Assembly: GCA_031550915.1 (NCBI GenBank)
Contig: JAVBOF010000090.1
Location: 1-18,127, forward strand
Reading direction: 5' to 3'
Source: JAVBOF01 sp031550915
GTDB lineage: Bacteria; Bacillota; Clostridia; Christensenellales; MGBC116941
DNA: 18,127 nucleotides
Of this stretch, positions 1 to 6,658 are shown piece after piece. The notes under the pieces are model-generated. The model ran no database searches, was not told where the DNA came from, and was given only the letters and a program-made list of their open reading frames with translations. The position numbers and the translations under genes were made by a program. Every line of letters starts with the position of its first letter. The stretch's first letter is position 1.

Positions 1-27
1 AAAGTATTCAGTTTTTGTATCGGCTTA

Positions 28-56
28 ATTATACACTAATTTAGTTAATATGTAAA
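28..56 (-). promoter_or_regulatory. Sigma-A-type promoter reading out of the left edge
   Basis: On the minus strand there is TTTACA (51-56), a 17-nt spacer and a perfect TATAAT (28-33). The predicted start site is near position 21, so it would drive a gene lying left of the window. It is the only strong signal in the first 150 bases, which otherwise are AT-rich and hold no convincing reading frame. Confidence 0.55.
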
Positions 57-153
57 TATAAGTATGATATTTTTATAAAATAAATCCATTTTTGGCTTTT
101 TTTCTTCAGGCATCCTATAAGGTTCGCCCACTTTCCAACAAAATATCTAATAA

Positions 154-174
154 AAGCCGCACTGATGGCGGCTT
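154..174 (-). terminator. Probable terminator of the alcohol dehydrogenase gene
   Basis: AAGCCGC and GCGGCTT form a 7-bp stem around a 7-nt loop. On the minus strand the stem is followed by a T-rich run (TTATTAGATATTT), as expected for a Rho-independent terminator. It lies about 82 nt past the alcohol dehydrogenase stop codon. The stem is short and the T-run is interrupted, so strength is uncertain. Confidence 0.5.
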
Positions 175-256
175 CTGTCCCATATTTTAGGTTCGGTATA
201 GTATAGATTGTAATAATTCGTTTTGTTAAACTTTTGCTATTATACCCTAAGCTTTT

Positions 257-1411
257 TTATTGCCACAGTTTCATGTAAAGCGACTCAATATCCCTTGCGC
301 TCACGTCAATAAGCGTGTTTGCCGGGCTACCGCTTTTGAGCGCGTCGCCTGCCAACTTTGGTATCTGCCTGACAAATTCCTCCCTGTCAACACCATAGGT
401 TGCTATATTCTGTATGTTCAGGCCTTTACGTAGCCGCGCAAGGTTATCAAAAAAAGCGTCGGCTGCTTCAGAATCGGTAGCTCCCGCGGGCACCATAATG
501 CAATATCTTGCGATATCCGCAAAACGGCTTTCGGCACCTTTACGCGCGAATTCCAGACAAACTTCCATTAAAAGCGCGTTTGCCAGCCCGTGGGGCAGAT
601 GGAAAACAGCTCCGATTGGACGGCTCATGCCGTGTATCACGGTAACCGATGAATTTGTGAACGCTATGCCTGCTTCCGTTGCGGCAAGGGCAAGATTTTC
701 CCTTGCGATGGGATCATGCGGTTCATCGAATGCTTTTTGCAGATTTCCAAAGATCAGTTTTGCAGCAGAAAGTGCGAACAGATCGGAGAGGGGCTGGGCT
801 TTCCGTGAAGTATATGCTTCAACACAGTGGCAAAGGGAGTCCAACCCGGTATATGCTGTCGTCTTTTCCGGGACAGAGAACGTAAACACTGGATCTACAA
901 TGGCCAGATCCGGTAATAAGCTATCTCCGATAAGAAGCATTTTGACTTCACTTTTGGTATCGGAAATTATCGTGACGTTGGAAACCTCAGACCCCGTGCC
1001 GGCTGTCGTAGGTATGGCGGCCATCGGCGGCAGTTTGCCGGTTACTTTTTTTCCAAAATAATCGGATGGCAAACCTCCGAGCGCCGATATCATCGCTATC
1101 CCCTTCATGGCGTCTATCGGGCTGCCTCCACCCAGAGCAACAAGAAAATCACAGCCTTCCTTCCGATATTTATTCACGCCTTCCAAAACGTCAATATCAG
1201 TTGGTTCGTGATCAACGTTTGCAAAAACGCAATATTCCGTTCCTAGCATATCCAAGATATCGATTAGCCTTTGGATGTTTCCAAGCTTTTGCATCATACC
1301 ATCCGATACGATGAACGCCTTTTTACCCATCGCGGATAATTCCGCCCGGGAGTTTTCCAAAGCGTCTTGGCCGCTGATTATTTTTCTAGGTGTACAAAAC
1401 AGGTTGGACAT
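257..1411 (-). CDS. Iron-containing (type III) alcohol dehydrogenase
   Basis: A 384-residue cytoplasmic NAD(P)-dependent dehydrogenase of the Fe-ADH family, the usual full length. The N-terminal dinucleotide-binding half carries the glycine-rich motif GGGSPIDAMK (about 94-103) and the signature PTTAGTGSEVS (about 133-143). The all-helical C-terminal half carries the metal ligands: D and H in GLDSLCHCVEAYTS, then two histidines in IHGMSRPIGAVFHLPHG. All four expected ligand positions are therefore present. These enzymes interconvert short aldehydes or ketones and alcohols; the exact substrate cannot be read from sequence. The ATG start has AGAGG seven bases upstream and its own promoter at 1446-1474, so it can be transcribed independently of rtcB. 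It could reduce aldehydes released by the aldolase at 12633-13310, but it is 11 kb away and this is conjecture. Confidence 0.93.
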   Translation of the reverse strand: MSNLFCTPRKIISGQDALENSRAELSAMGKKAFIVSDGMMQKLGNIQRLIDILDMLGTEYCVFANVDHEPTDIDVLEGVNKYRKEGCDFLVALGGGSPIDAMKGIAMISALGGLPSDYFGKKVTGKLPPMAAIPTTAGTGSEVSNVTIISDTKSEVKMLLIGDSLLPDLAIVDPVFTFSVPEKTTAYTGLDSLCHCVEAYTSRKAQPLSDLFALSAAKLIFGNLQKAFDEPHDPIARENLALAATEAGIAFTNSSVTVIHGMSRPIGAVFHLPHGLANALLMEVCLEFARKGAESRFADIARYCIMVPAGATDSEAADAFFDNLARLRKGLNIQNIATYGVDREEFVRQIPKLAGDALKSGSPANTLIDVSARDIESLYMKLWQ

Positions 1412-1445
1412 CGTGGAACCTCTTTCCGTCTATCATATTTCCCCC

Positions 1446-1474
1446 ATTATACCGATTTTTAAGAGCGGTGTAAA
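1446..1474 (-). promoter_or_regulatory. Sigma-A-type promoter for the alcohol dehydrogenase
   Basis: Minus strand: TTTACA (1469-1474), exactly 17 nt, then TATAAT (1446-1451). The predicted start near 1439 gives a leader of about 28 nt that contains the AGAGG ribosome binding site. One mismatch from consensus in total. Confidence 0.7.
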
Positions 1475-1507
1475 ACTATGGTCTTCCACCGGCAGAAAGT
1501 CCAGCAA

Positions 1508-2620
1508 CTACTCTTCTCCCGATTTGAAATTGTATATCGGACGTATCGTGCGTTCTATATCCGCCGTAGGAGAGATAAAGCGCAATATGTGATCCATACT
1601 TTTATATGCCATCGGGCACTCATCCAGCGTCTTCGCGCCGACAGAGGTGGTGTATATACCCTCCATCTCGTTCTTAAACGCATTTACGGTAAAGCATGAC
1701 TTTGCCTTTGTCCTGCTCATCAACCTGCCGGCGCCGTGCGGAGCGGATTGGTTCCAGTCGTCATTACCCTTTCCTTTGCAGATCAGGCTGCCGTCCCGCA
1801 TGTTTATCGGTATCAGCAGTTTTTCACCTTCCGTGGCGGAAACCGCGCCTTTCCGGAGGATCATTGCGTCAAGGTCTATGTAATTATGTACTGTTGTAAA
1901 ACTTTCTTCAGTTTTTAACTTCATTCCCTTTATTATTTCATCCATCATAGCCTTACGGTTTAATTCGGCATATTTCTGGGCTATCCCCATATCGTTCAGG
2001 TAATCTTCAAAAAGACCTCCCTCAACATATGCAAGATCAAACGGAATATCGCTGATATCTTTTTCCAACAGGCTGGCAAAGGCCTTCTTTTGATAGTGTT
2101 TTGCTATCTCCAGTCCCATATGCCTGCTGCCTGAATGAATTACTATATATATGTTGCCATCCTCGTCTTTATCCGCCTCAATGAAGTGGTTTCCGCCGCC
2201 AAGGGTCCCTATGCTGTGATATGCCCTGTCGAGGTTGATATTCTTTACGCATCTTAGCCTGTTTAGGTCGATATCGTCTGCGAAGCGGTGCCTAGTTTTT
2301 CTAATTTTAAAACCGCTCGGAATGCTATCATATATCAGCTTATCCAATTTCTGCAGCTCGATGTTTCCGTTGCGTATTCTAATAGTTTCCATTCCGCAGC
2401 CGATATCCACGCCTACCAAATTCGGCACGGCTTTATCCGTTATCTTCATGGTAGTGCCGATGGTGCATCCGGCTCCCGCGTGTACGTCTGGCATCACGCG
2501 GATATTGCCGCCTTCAGTATAACCCTGATTGCAAAGGGTTAGAATCTGTTCTCTGGCGCTGGATTCCAGCTCATCGGAATATACGATTGCCTGAGAATGC
2601 TCACCTTCTATCGTTATCAA
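1508..2620 (-). CDS. rtcB: RtcB-family RNA-splicing ligase
   Basis: A 370-residue RtcB protein, shorter than the roughly 408-residue E. coli enzyme. RtcB joins 2',3'-cyclic phosphate (or 3'-phosphate) RNA ends to 5'-OH ends, using GTP and Mn2+, in RNA repair and tRNA splicing. Visible motifs, in order: DVHAG (45-49); VDIGCGM with metal ligands D72 and C75; GGGNHF with H145; VIHSGSR with H162; VHNYID with H245; and APHGAGR, where H295 corresponds to the histidine that is guanylylated. All catalytic residues are present, so it should be active. The start is TTG: GGAGG sits within the last codons of the preceding small gene, which ends two bases before this start, implying translational coupling. 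No archease or RtcR regulator gene is adjacent, and I see no clear terminator after it. Confidence 0.93.
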   Translation of the reverse strand: MITIEGEHSQAIVYSDELESSAREQILTLCNQGYTEGGNIRVMPDVHAGAGCTIGTTMKITDKAVPNLVGVDIGCGMETIRIRNGNIELQKLDKLIYDSIPSGFKIRKTRHRFADDIDLNRLRCVKNINLDRAYHSIGTLGGGNHFIEADKDEDGNIYIVIHSGSRHMGLEIAKHYQKKAFASLLEKDISDIPFDLAYVEGGLFEDYLNDMGIAQKYAELNRKAMMDEIIKGMKLKTEESFTTVHNYIDLDAMILRKGAVSATEGEKLLIPINMRDGSLICKGKGNDDWNQSAPHGAGRLMSRTKAKSCFTVNAFKNEMEGIYTTSVGAKTLDECPMAYKSMDHILRFISPTADIERTIRPIYNFKSGEE

Positions 2621-2622
2621 AA

Positions 2623-2790
2623 CTATTCCTCCGCATCTATATTCTTAAACCGTTTTCGATCATATGTACGCTTGTCCGCGATGATTCTTGTGTGAGGTCT
2701 TACCTGGCCCCATGATACCCGCTTCTCGGAATCCATATTTTTGCGTATTTTCTTTGAAACCTTATCCTTTTGAATAAAAACCTTTTTCAT
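2623..2790 (-). CDS. Small basic protein, translationally coupled to rtcB
   Basis: A 55-codon frame beginning at ATG (2788-2790) and ending in TAG two bases before the rtcB start. The product is strongly basic (18 Lys or Arg in 55) with no hydrophobic stretch, so a soluble nucleic-acid- or ribosome-binding protein is the natural guess. The central part reads W-G-Q-V-R-P-H-T-R-I-I (residues 27-37), then a K-R-x-Y-x-R-K-R segment. It resembles a type of small basic bacterial protein with a W-x3-P-x-T-R pattern that I recall only as hypothetical. A weak GAGG lies upstream of the ATG. The rtcB ribosome binding site lies within its last codons, so its translation probably governs that of rtcB. Real by position and composition; function unknown. 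Confidence 0.65.
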   Translation of the reverse strand: MKKVFIQKDKVSKKIRKNMDSEKRVSWGQVRPHTRIIADKRTYDRKRFKNIDAEE

Positions 2791-2881
2791 GTTTGCCTCG
2801 CAAATGATATTTCCATCGCCAATAATATATTATCCACATTATTACGTCTTTTCTACGCTTATTATTTTATATCAAAAGTTC

Positions 2882-2909
2882 AAAGGATAAGCCTTACGGC
2901 TTATCCTTT
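2882..2909 (-). terminator. Terminator after the substrate-binding protein gene
   Basis: A perfect 12-bp stem, AAAGGATAAGCC and its complement, around a 4-nt loop. It lies 25 bases past the stop codon of the 2935-4287 gene. On the minus strand it is followed by a modest T-run (GAACTTTTGATAT). It separates this gene from the small-protein/rtcB unit. Confidence 0.75.
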
Positions 2910-2934
2910 TGCACTTAGAATATTGAATATTGTC

Positions 2935-4287
2935 TTATTTTGCGTTAGGCAGCGGAAGCATCTTGTCTTCTGCAGGGATCGACGGATATCCTGCAGCATC
3001 CACTATCAGCTTTTTGAATCCCCATTTTTCATCAGGTACCCATTGTATAAAAACTATTGGAACATATCCAACATGGTTTTCTTCAAACTTTAGATGGCCA
3101 TATGTATAATCCATGTCACATGCGGCTATAGCGTCCCTTACTGTGGTCTTATCAACCGATTGAGCCCTAGTGAACACATCATGCAGTATATCGAATATTG
3201 CCCAGTCGTAGCCGACCGTAAGATCCGGCGACTGGTTTACCGCTTCAGAGAATTCATCGCTTTGCTCTTTGGATGTTTGGCCAGTCAAAGAAGATTTGAA
3301 TGGGAATGTTGGTGACCAGAACGATTCGGTTGAGATATTCTCGCCGTTTGGCAGGTTTTTAACATCAGCGGCAAAATGCATGCCCTTACTCATAACCGCA
3401 ATCTTAGGCGTATACCCAAGCTGCTGGCACTGATTCCAAAGCGTTACAAGATCCGGGGTTACCGAGTTTGCGTAAAGTATATCGCAGCCTTCCTTTTGCA
3501 GTTGGGTAACCGTCGCTGTAAAATCCTTTGTTCCCGTTGGGAACCTGCCGGGGTCAACTACTGTATATCCCCGCTTAGGGCACTTTTCGCCGAATATACC
3601 AGCGAGCAGAACGCCGTCGACACTGCTATCCAGTACCAAGCCTACCTGTTTATTGGTTTCAAGCTTATCCCAGCCGTTCAACATTTCATCTGTATAGGTA
3701 TCGAAAGAGAAAAGAATGGCATAAGACCATTCATACGGGCCGTTCTGCAGCCATGCAACGTCAGGTCCGTTAGACAGTAATGTGGGTATTTTGTTGCGTT
3801 CACCAACTACCGAGACAGGGTTTATTGTTTCCGGAGTCCATTCACCGATAAGAAAATCTACTTTATCGCTAGTCACGAGTTTGTTTGCGACTTCAGATGC
3901 CTTTGTCGGACTGCTTTCGCTATCTCCCCAAATTATTTCAATTGGCATCTTCTTGTTGTATTCCTTGATAAAGTAACCACCATCCTTGTTCATTAGAGCA
4001 AGCGCTTTTTCCGCAGTAAACCTTATTCCTACGGTAAATGCAGCCATCGGTCCTGTAAATGGAGCTACAAATCCGACTTTGATCTTGTCCTTTGCGGGCA
4101 GGTTTGCGTTGTCTACAGGTGCAGCAGCGTCACTTGCGGGCGCTGCCGCTTCACTCTCTGGCGCCGGCGCTTCACCTGCCGGAGATGCGCTATCTACGGG
4201 TGTTGGTGTGCATCCTGTGAAAAGGGTTGCAAGCATGATAAATGCAATGCAAAGTGATAGAAACTTCATTTTTCTTGTTTTTTTCAT
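2935..4287 (-). CDS. ABC-type substrate-binding lipoprotein (LivJ-like, type 1 periplasmic fold)
   Basis: A 450-residue exported lipoprotein. The N-terminus has a KKTRK basic stretch, a hydrophobic core and a lipobox-like LFTGC with the lipidated Cys at 26. An Ala/Pro/Ser-rich tether follows (about 27-62), then a binding domain beginning DKIKVGFVAPFTGPMA (about 66-81), as in branched-chain amino acid, amide or urea receptors of the Peripla_BP_6 type. It should sit on the outer face of the membrane and deliver a ligand to an ABC permease. No permease or ATPase gene is adjacent, so it is an orphan here. The start is well supported by GGAGG five bases before ATG. A TATAAT at 4341-4346 may be its -10 element, but I find no good -35. 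A terminator at 2882-2909 follows. The ligand is not predictable. Confidence 0.9.
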   Translation of the reverse strand: MKKTRKMKFLSLCIAFIMLATLFTGCTPTPVDSASPAGEAPAPESEAAAPASDAAAPVDNANLPAKDKIKVGFVAPFTGPMAAFTVGIRFTAEKALALMNKDGGYFIKEYNKKMPIEIIWGDSESSPTKASEVANKLVTSDKVDFLIGEWTPETINPVSVVGERNKIPTLLSNGPDVAWLQNGPYEWSYAILFSFDTYTDEMLNGWDKLETNKQVGLVLDSSVDGVLLAGIFGEKCPKRGYTVVDPGRFPTGTKDFTATVTQLQKEGCDILYANSVTPDLVTLWNQCQQLGYTPKIAVMSKGMHFAADVKNLPNGENISTESFWSPTFPFKSSLTGQTSKEQSDEFSEAVNQSPDLTVGYDWAIFDILHDVFTRAQSVDKTTVRDAIAACDMDYTYGHLKFEENHVGYVPIVFIQWVPDEKWGFKKLIVDAAGYPSIPAEDKMLPLPNAK

Positions 4288-4466
4288 GGCATCCTCCGTA
4301 TATATTAAGTTATTTGCTCATTGTCGATGATAATATTATGATTATAATGCTAATAAAATACATTTTTTACAAGTTCAGAGAGGAAATGTGCGAATTATTT
4401 AATATTATACATTATGCGGGATAATATGTCCAGCCTATTATGGCATTATCAATGAATCTAAGCCCG

Positions 4467-4982
4467 TCAACCGATAGTAGGGCATTTTTGTTTCAGAAAC
4501 TCTACAAAACGAATATTCTCCTGATCGTTAGCAAAAGCAGAAAATGGCAATATTATTGCTTGGGTTTTTCCAATATAGATGAAATAGCGTGAGCTGTCGT
4601 GTGTTAGTCTTGTGATCTTTTCATAAGTTGCTTCCTGGCGCAAAGCCCCGTGGGTCTCCACAAGGATATCCTCGCCCAGCTCCAAGGTATAGTCCCCGGA
4701 ATAGTCATTTGGATTCATTTCTTTCATATTTCGCAAAAGCTGGCGCATAGAATTCTTGGTCCAGCTTCTGGAAACCGCTATGTCCAGCACCGCCGCCACC
4801 ATAATGGAGACTATTAGTGTAGTAATATTGAACCCCCAGATGATAAAGATGATACCAAAAACAAACAACGGAGCTAAAATAAGAAAAGTTAGCAGTTGCG
4901 CCTTAAATCCTCTATCCGTACCCCAATAGTTTTCGTGAAAAGCTATGTAATCTTCGGTTGAGCGATGGTAATCTATCTTCAT
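4467..4982 (-). CDS. YcxB-like membrane protein
   Basis: A 171-residue protein with two adjacent hydrophobic helices (about 28-50 and 53-70), followed by a soluble beta-rich C-terminal part (about 95-170). It begins with short sequences like IDYHRSTEDYIAFHENYW. This layout, including the segment around LELGEDILVETHGALRQEATYEKITRL, is that of YcxB-type proteins, whose C-terminal domain recurs in many Firmicutes; biochemical function is unknown. Start choice: the ATG at 4980-4982 has AAAGGAG four bases upstream, so the in-frame ATG six codons further out is rejected. TGG followed by TATCAT about 45 bases upstream could be an extended -10 element. Confidence 0.7.
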   Translation of the reverse strand: MKIDYHRSTEDYIAFHENYWGTDRGFKAQLLTFLILAPLFVFGIIFIIWGFNITTLIVSIMVAAVLDIAVSRSWTKNSMRQLLRNMKEMNPNDYSGDYTLELGEDILVETHGALRQEATYEKITRLTHDSSRYFIYIGKTQAIILPFSAFANDQENIRFVEFLKQKCPTIG

Positions 4983-5146
4983 ATGTCTCCTTTTAAACAA
5001 TGCTTTTAAATGAAAGCTACCATGTATGATACCATATTAACGAAAAATTATCGATATTAAGTATGATGATTCTGGCAAGAAGCTAAAACTAAATTGTTGG
5101 CATGATTTTGTGGATGCCTTGGGTAATGCGCGCAAGCTTTGTCTTC

Positions 5147-5515
5147 CTAGGCAGATAGCATTATTATGAACTGTATTATAGCCAGCACCCCAACAATATA
5201 GATAAGCACATTGGAAAAAACGGATTCAAACGAGTTGTTCTTGTGCCTGCGAAAGAAAAAATGGATCAACGTATGGGCCACTAGCAGCACGTCCATGATT
5301 ATGCAAAACGCCAAACTCATCTGCGGGCCGCTTTGCACCATAATAAACAGTATAAAGAAAAATAGGGGTATGTGCAGCCCTGTATAAAGCTTAAACGCCG
5401 CATCCTCCGGCATATTTTTCAGCACGGCCATCATACGCCATTCCTTGTTTCGCACCGAGTCCATCTCATGCACTAAGAATAGCGATATTATCAATATGAA
5501 TAGGAATTTCGCCAC
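5147..5515 (-). CDS. Small four-helix membrane protein, DUF6713-like
   Basis: A 122-residue integral membrane protein with four hydrophobic segments (about 4-18, 47-62, 68-87 and 99-121). Polar residues sit inside or beside helices: H-E-M-D at 16-19 followed by a KEWRMM stretch, and an H-x3-H pair around the third helix ending in FFRRHKNN. Conserved His/Glu in the first helix suggests the DUF6713 group or the related HXXEE-type small membrane proteins; I recall this from memory and cannot confirm it. The start is GTG, preceded by GAGGAGGCGGG. An extended -10 promoter lies just upstream (5544-5552). Function unknown. Confidence 0.7.
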   Translation of the reverse strand: MAKFLFILIISLFLVHEMDSVRNKEWRMMAVLKNMPEDAAFKLYTGLHIPLFFFILFIMVQSGPQMSLAFCIIMDVLLVAHTLIHFFFRRHKNNSFESVFSNVLIYIVGVLAIIQFIIMLSA

Positions 5516-5543
5516 TATCCCGCCTCCTCATTATTGTATATTG

Positions 5544-5552
5544 ATTATACCA
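5544..5552 (-). promoter_or_regulatory. Extended -10 promoter for the small membrane protein
   Basis: Minus strand: TGG directly followed by TATAAT (5544-5549), an extended -10 element. No good -35 hexamer stands 16-18 nt upstream. The predicted start near 5537 gives a leader of about 22 nt that holds the GGAGG site. Confidence 0.4.
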
Positions 5553-5647
5553 CCGTGTGGCAATTTTATAACAGAATTATAGAAATATATGCCCGTATTT
5601 CTATTTACCTCGCAATTGATTTGGAAGGCACGCGATATACGGACTGC

Positions 5648-6127
5648 TCAATACATATCTTCAGCGGTACATCTCGCGAACAGGGGCCACAAAAGAGGTA
5701 AGAGTACGGTCAGAGACATAATAATGAACAGACCAGCCAGTCCCATGTCTTGGACGAGCGGAGTCAGGAGAAAGGAAAAGACTATATATGGGCACATAAA
5801 GACATTCATTATATTGCTGAATGGCCTTTGAAGATCATTGAGCCATATAGTGCTTATAAGCACCAATAGAAGAGTATAAAAACAAACCAACAGTGCCGAA
5901 TTAAGCACCTGCTTCCGTGTCATTTTGCTGTATGCGAATATACATGCAATAGCACAAATACATATTAATGTTATTGCGCATATAACCATGAGCTTCTCAT
6001 CCGAATAGCCATAATTCGGCAGTATCTCAGCCATCGCACCAAATACCACACCTGTTATGAGGGATATCAGGGGAACCCTCAACAGATAGCGTTTAGCCCT
6101 TCGGTTTCTTTCAAGTGGTTTCGGCAT
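5648..6127 (-). CDS. Integral membrane protein of unknown family
   Basis: I do not recognise this 159-residue protein. It has a basic N-terminus (about 1-16, rich in Arg and Lys), consistent with a cytoplasmic N-terminus. About five hydrophobic segments follow: 18-36, 46-66, 73-95, 105-124 and 129-149, with short polar loops. No catalytic motif is visible. The ATG has GAAGGT nine bases upstream, and a near-consensus promoter stands at 6200-6228, so this is an expressed single gene rather than a chance frame. It is the first of three minus-strand genes (with 5147-5515 and 4467-4982) that encode small membrane proteins spaced about 130-165 bases apart. A 9-bp AT-rich hairpin at 5579-5604 follows it but lacks a T-run. 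Confidence 0.7.
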   Translation of the reverse strand: MPKPLERNRRAKRYLLRVPLISLITGVVFGAMAEILPNYGYSDEKLMVICAITLICICAIACIFAYSKMTRKQVLNSALLVCFYTLLLVLISTIWLNDLQRPFSNIMNVFMCPYIVFSFLLTPLVQDMGLAGLFIIMSLTVLLPLLWPLFARCTAEDMY

Positions 6128-6199
6128 TTAGATTTACCTTCAATATTTTTTAAGCAGATTGCCCGAACATAATATTTTTGATAAGTATCTATTTATCAC

Positions 6200-6228
6200 A
6201 TTTTAGCGAAAATGGATGGTTTAGTCAA
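6200..6228 (-). promoter_or_regulatory. Strong sigma-A-type promoter for the 5648-6127 gene
   Basis: Minus strand: TTGACT (6223-6228), 17-nt spacer, TAAAAT (6200-6205). The predicted start near 6193 gives a leader of about 65 nt before the ATG at 6127. Its presence argues against a plus-strand gene over 6212-6409. Confidence 0.7.
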
Positions 6229-6486
6229 TAAATATGATGGCAGGAGAGTACATAACCAAGCGCAAAATAGATTTGGCTATCTGGGTCTGCCTTTCTCAAA
6301 ATCCATTAAGATATTGACTGTGAATCATATTACCGCCACAAAGCCGCAATTTATTTTCTTCCTGCAAGTTTCAGACAGTTACAAGCATATATTGAAAAAT
6401 ACAATTTAAATTTATGTAGATCGAAACGAAACTATCATGAGAATTAATTGAAGATTTACTGCAACTCTTTTATAGGCTTTGGTGTC

Positions 6487-6552
6487 ACCCGGCAGCTAAA
6501 CGCCCTGGTAGGCATATTTGCATGTAATTATTTCGTGCATTTATTGCCGGGT
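6487..6552. repeat. Branched inverted-repeat structure of unknown function
   Basis: ACCCGGCA (6487-6494) is perfectly complementary to TGCCGGGT (6545-6552). Inside lie two further helices: GCC/GGC (6502-6504 with 6511-6513, 6-nt loop) and TGCATG/CGTGCA (6519-6524 with 6534-6539, one G-T pair, 9-nt loop). Together these give a three-way-junction shape such as structured RNA leaders have. It lies in the 430-base gap between the divergent 5648-6127 gene and rsgI, 42 bases before the SigI-type promoter. It has no T-run, so it is not an ordinary terminator. The rest of this gap (6229-6486) shows nothing I recognise. Confidence 0.4.
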
Positions 6553-6594
6553 TAATGTATAATTTTAGTAATAAAATATAGACTAGTGAATACG

Positions 6595-6622
6595 CCCCCA
6601 AAAAAATCATTGTATCATCGAA
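6595..6622 (+). promoter_or_regulatory. SigI-type promoter of the rsgI-sigI operon
   Basis: CCCCC (6595-6599) followed by an A-run, then CGAA (6619-6622) after 19 bases. Sigma-I promoters in Bacillus and C. thermocellum are known for a C-run in the -35 region and CGAA in the -10 region. Its place immediately before the rsgI-sigI pair fits autoregulation by SigI. The predicted start, about 7 bases past CGAA, is near 6630. I could not check the spacer against mapped promoters. Confidence 0.6.
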
Positions 6623-6658
6623 TTATTTATTAGAATAATGAAAGGGGCCATCCCTACA

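Noticed and set aside
414..1061. A 215-codon open frame antisense to the alcohol dehydrogenase
   Set aside because: It mirrors a well-conserved gene, has no family resemblance, and lacks a ribosome site; a codon-bias shadow.
1441..1470. CCCCC run on the plus strand resembling a SigI -35 element
   Set aside because: No CGAA at the right distance and no plus-strand gene downstream; the same bases lie in the alcohol dehydrogenase promoter region on the minus strand.
5579..5604. 9-bp AT-rich hairpin after the 5648-6127 gene as a terminator
   Set aside because: The minus-strand 3' flank (AATTCTGTT) is not a T-run and the stem is weak, so termination cannot be claimed.
6212..6409. A 65-codon plus-strand reading frame
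   Set aside because: No ribosome binding site, unremarkable composition, and it overlaps a near-consensus promoter (6200-6228) of the opposite strand.
6478..6515. SAM-riboswitch-like CCCGGCA on the plus strand and c-di-GMP-riboswitch-like CCAAAGCC on the minus strand
   Set aside because: The remaining conserved parts of either riboswitch (AGAGaGG and GGTGCCAA elements for SAM; ACGCAAAGCC and GGTAGC elements for c-di-GMP) are absent.
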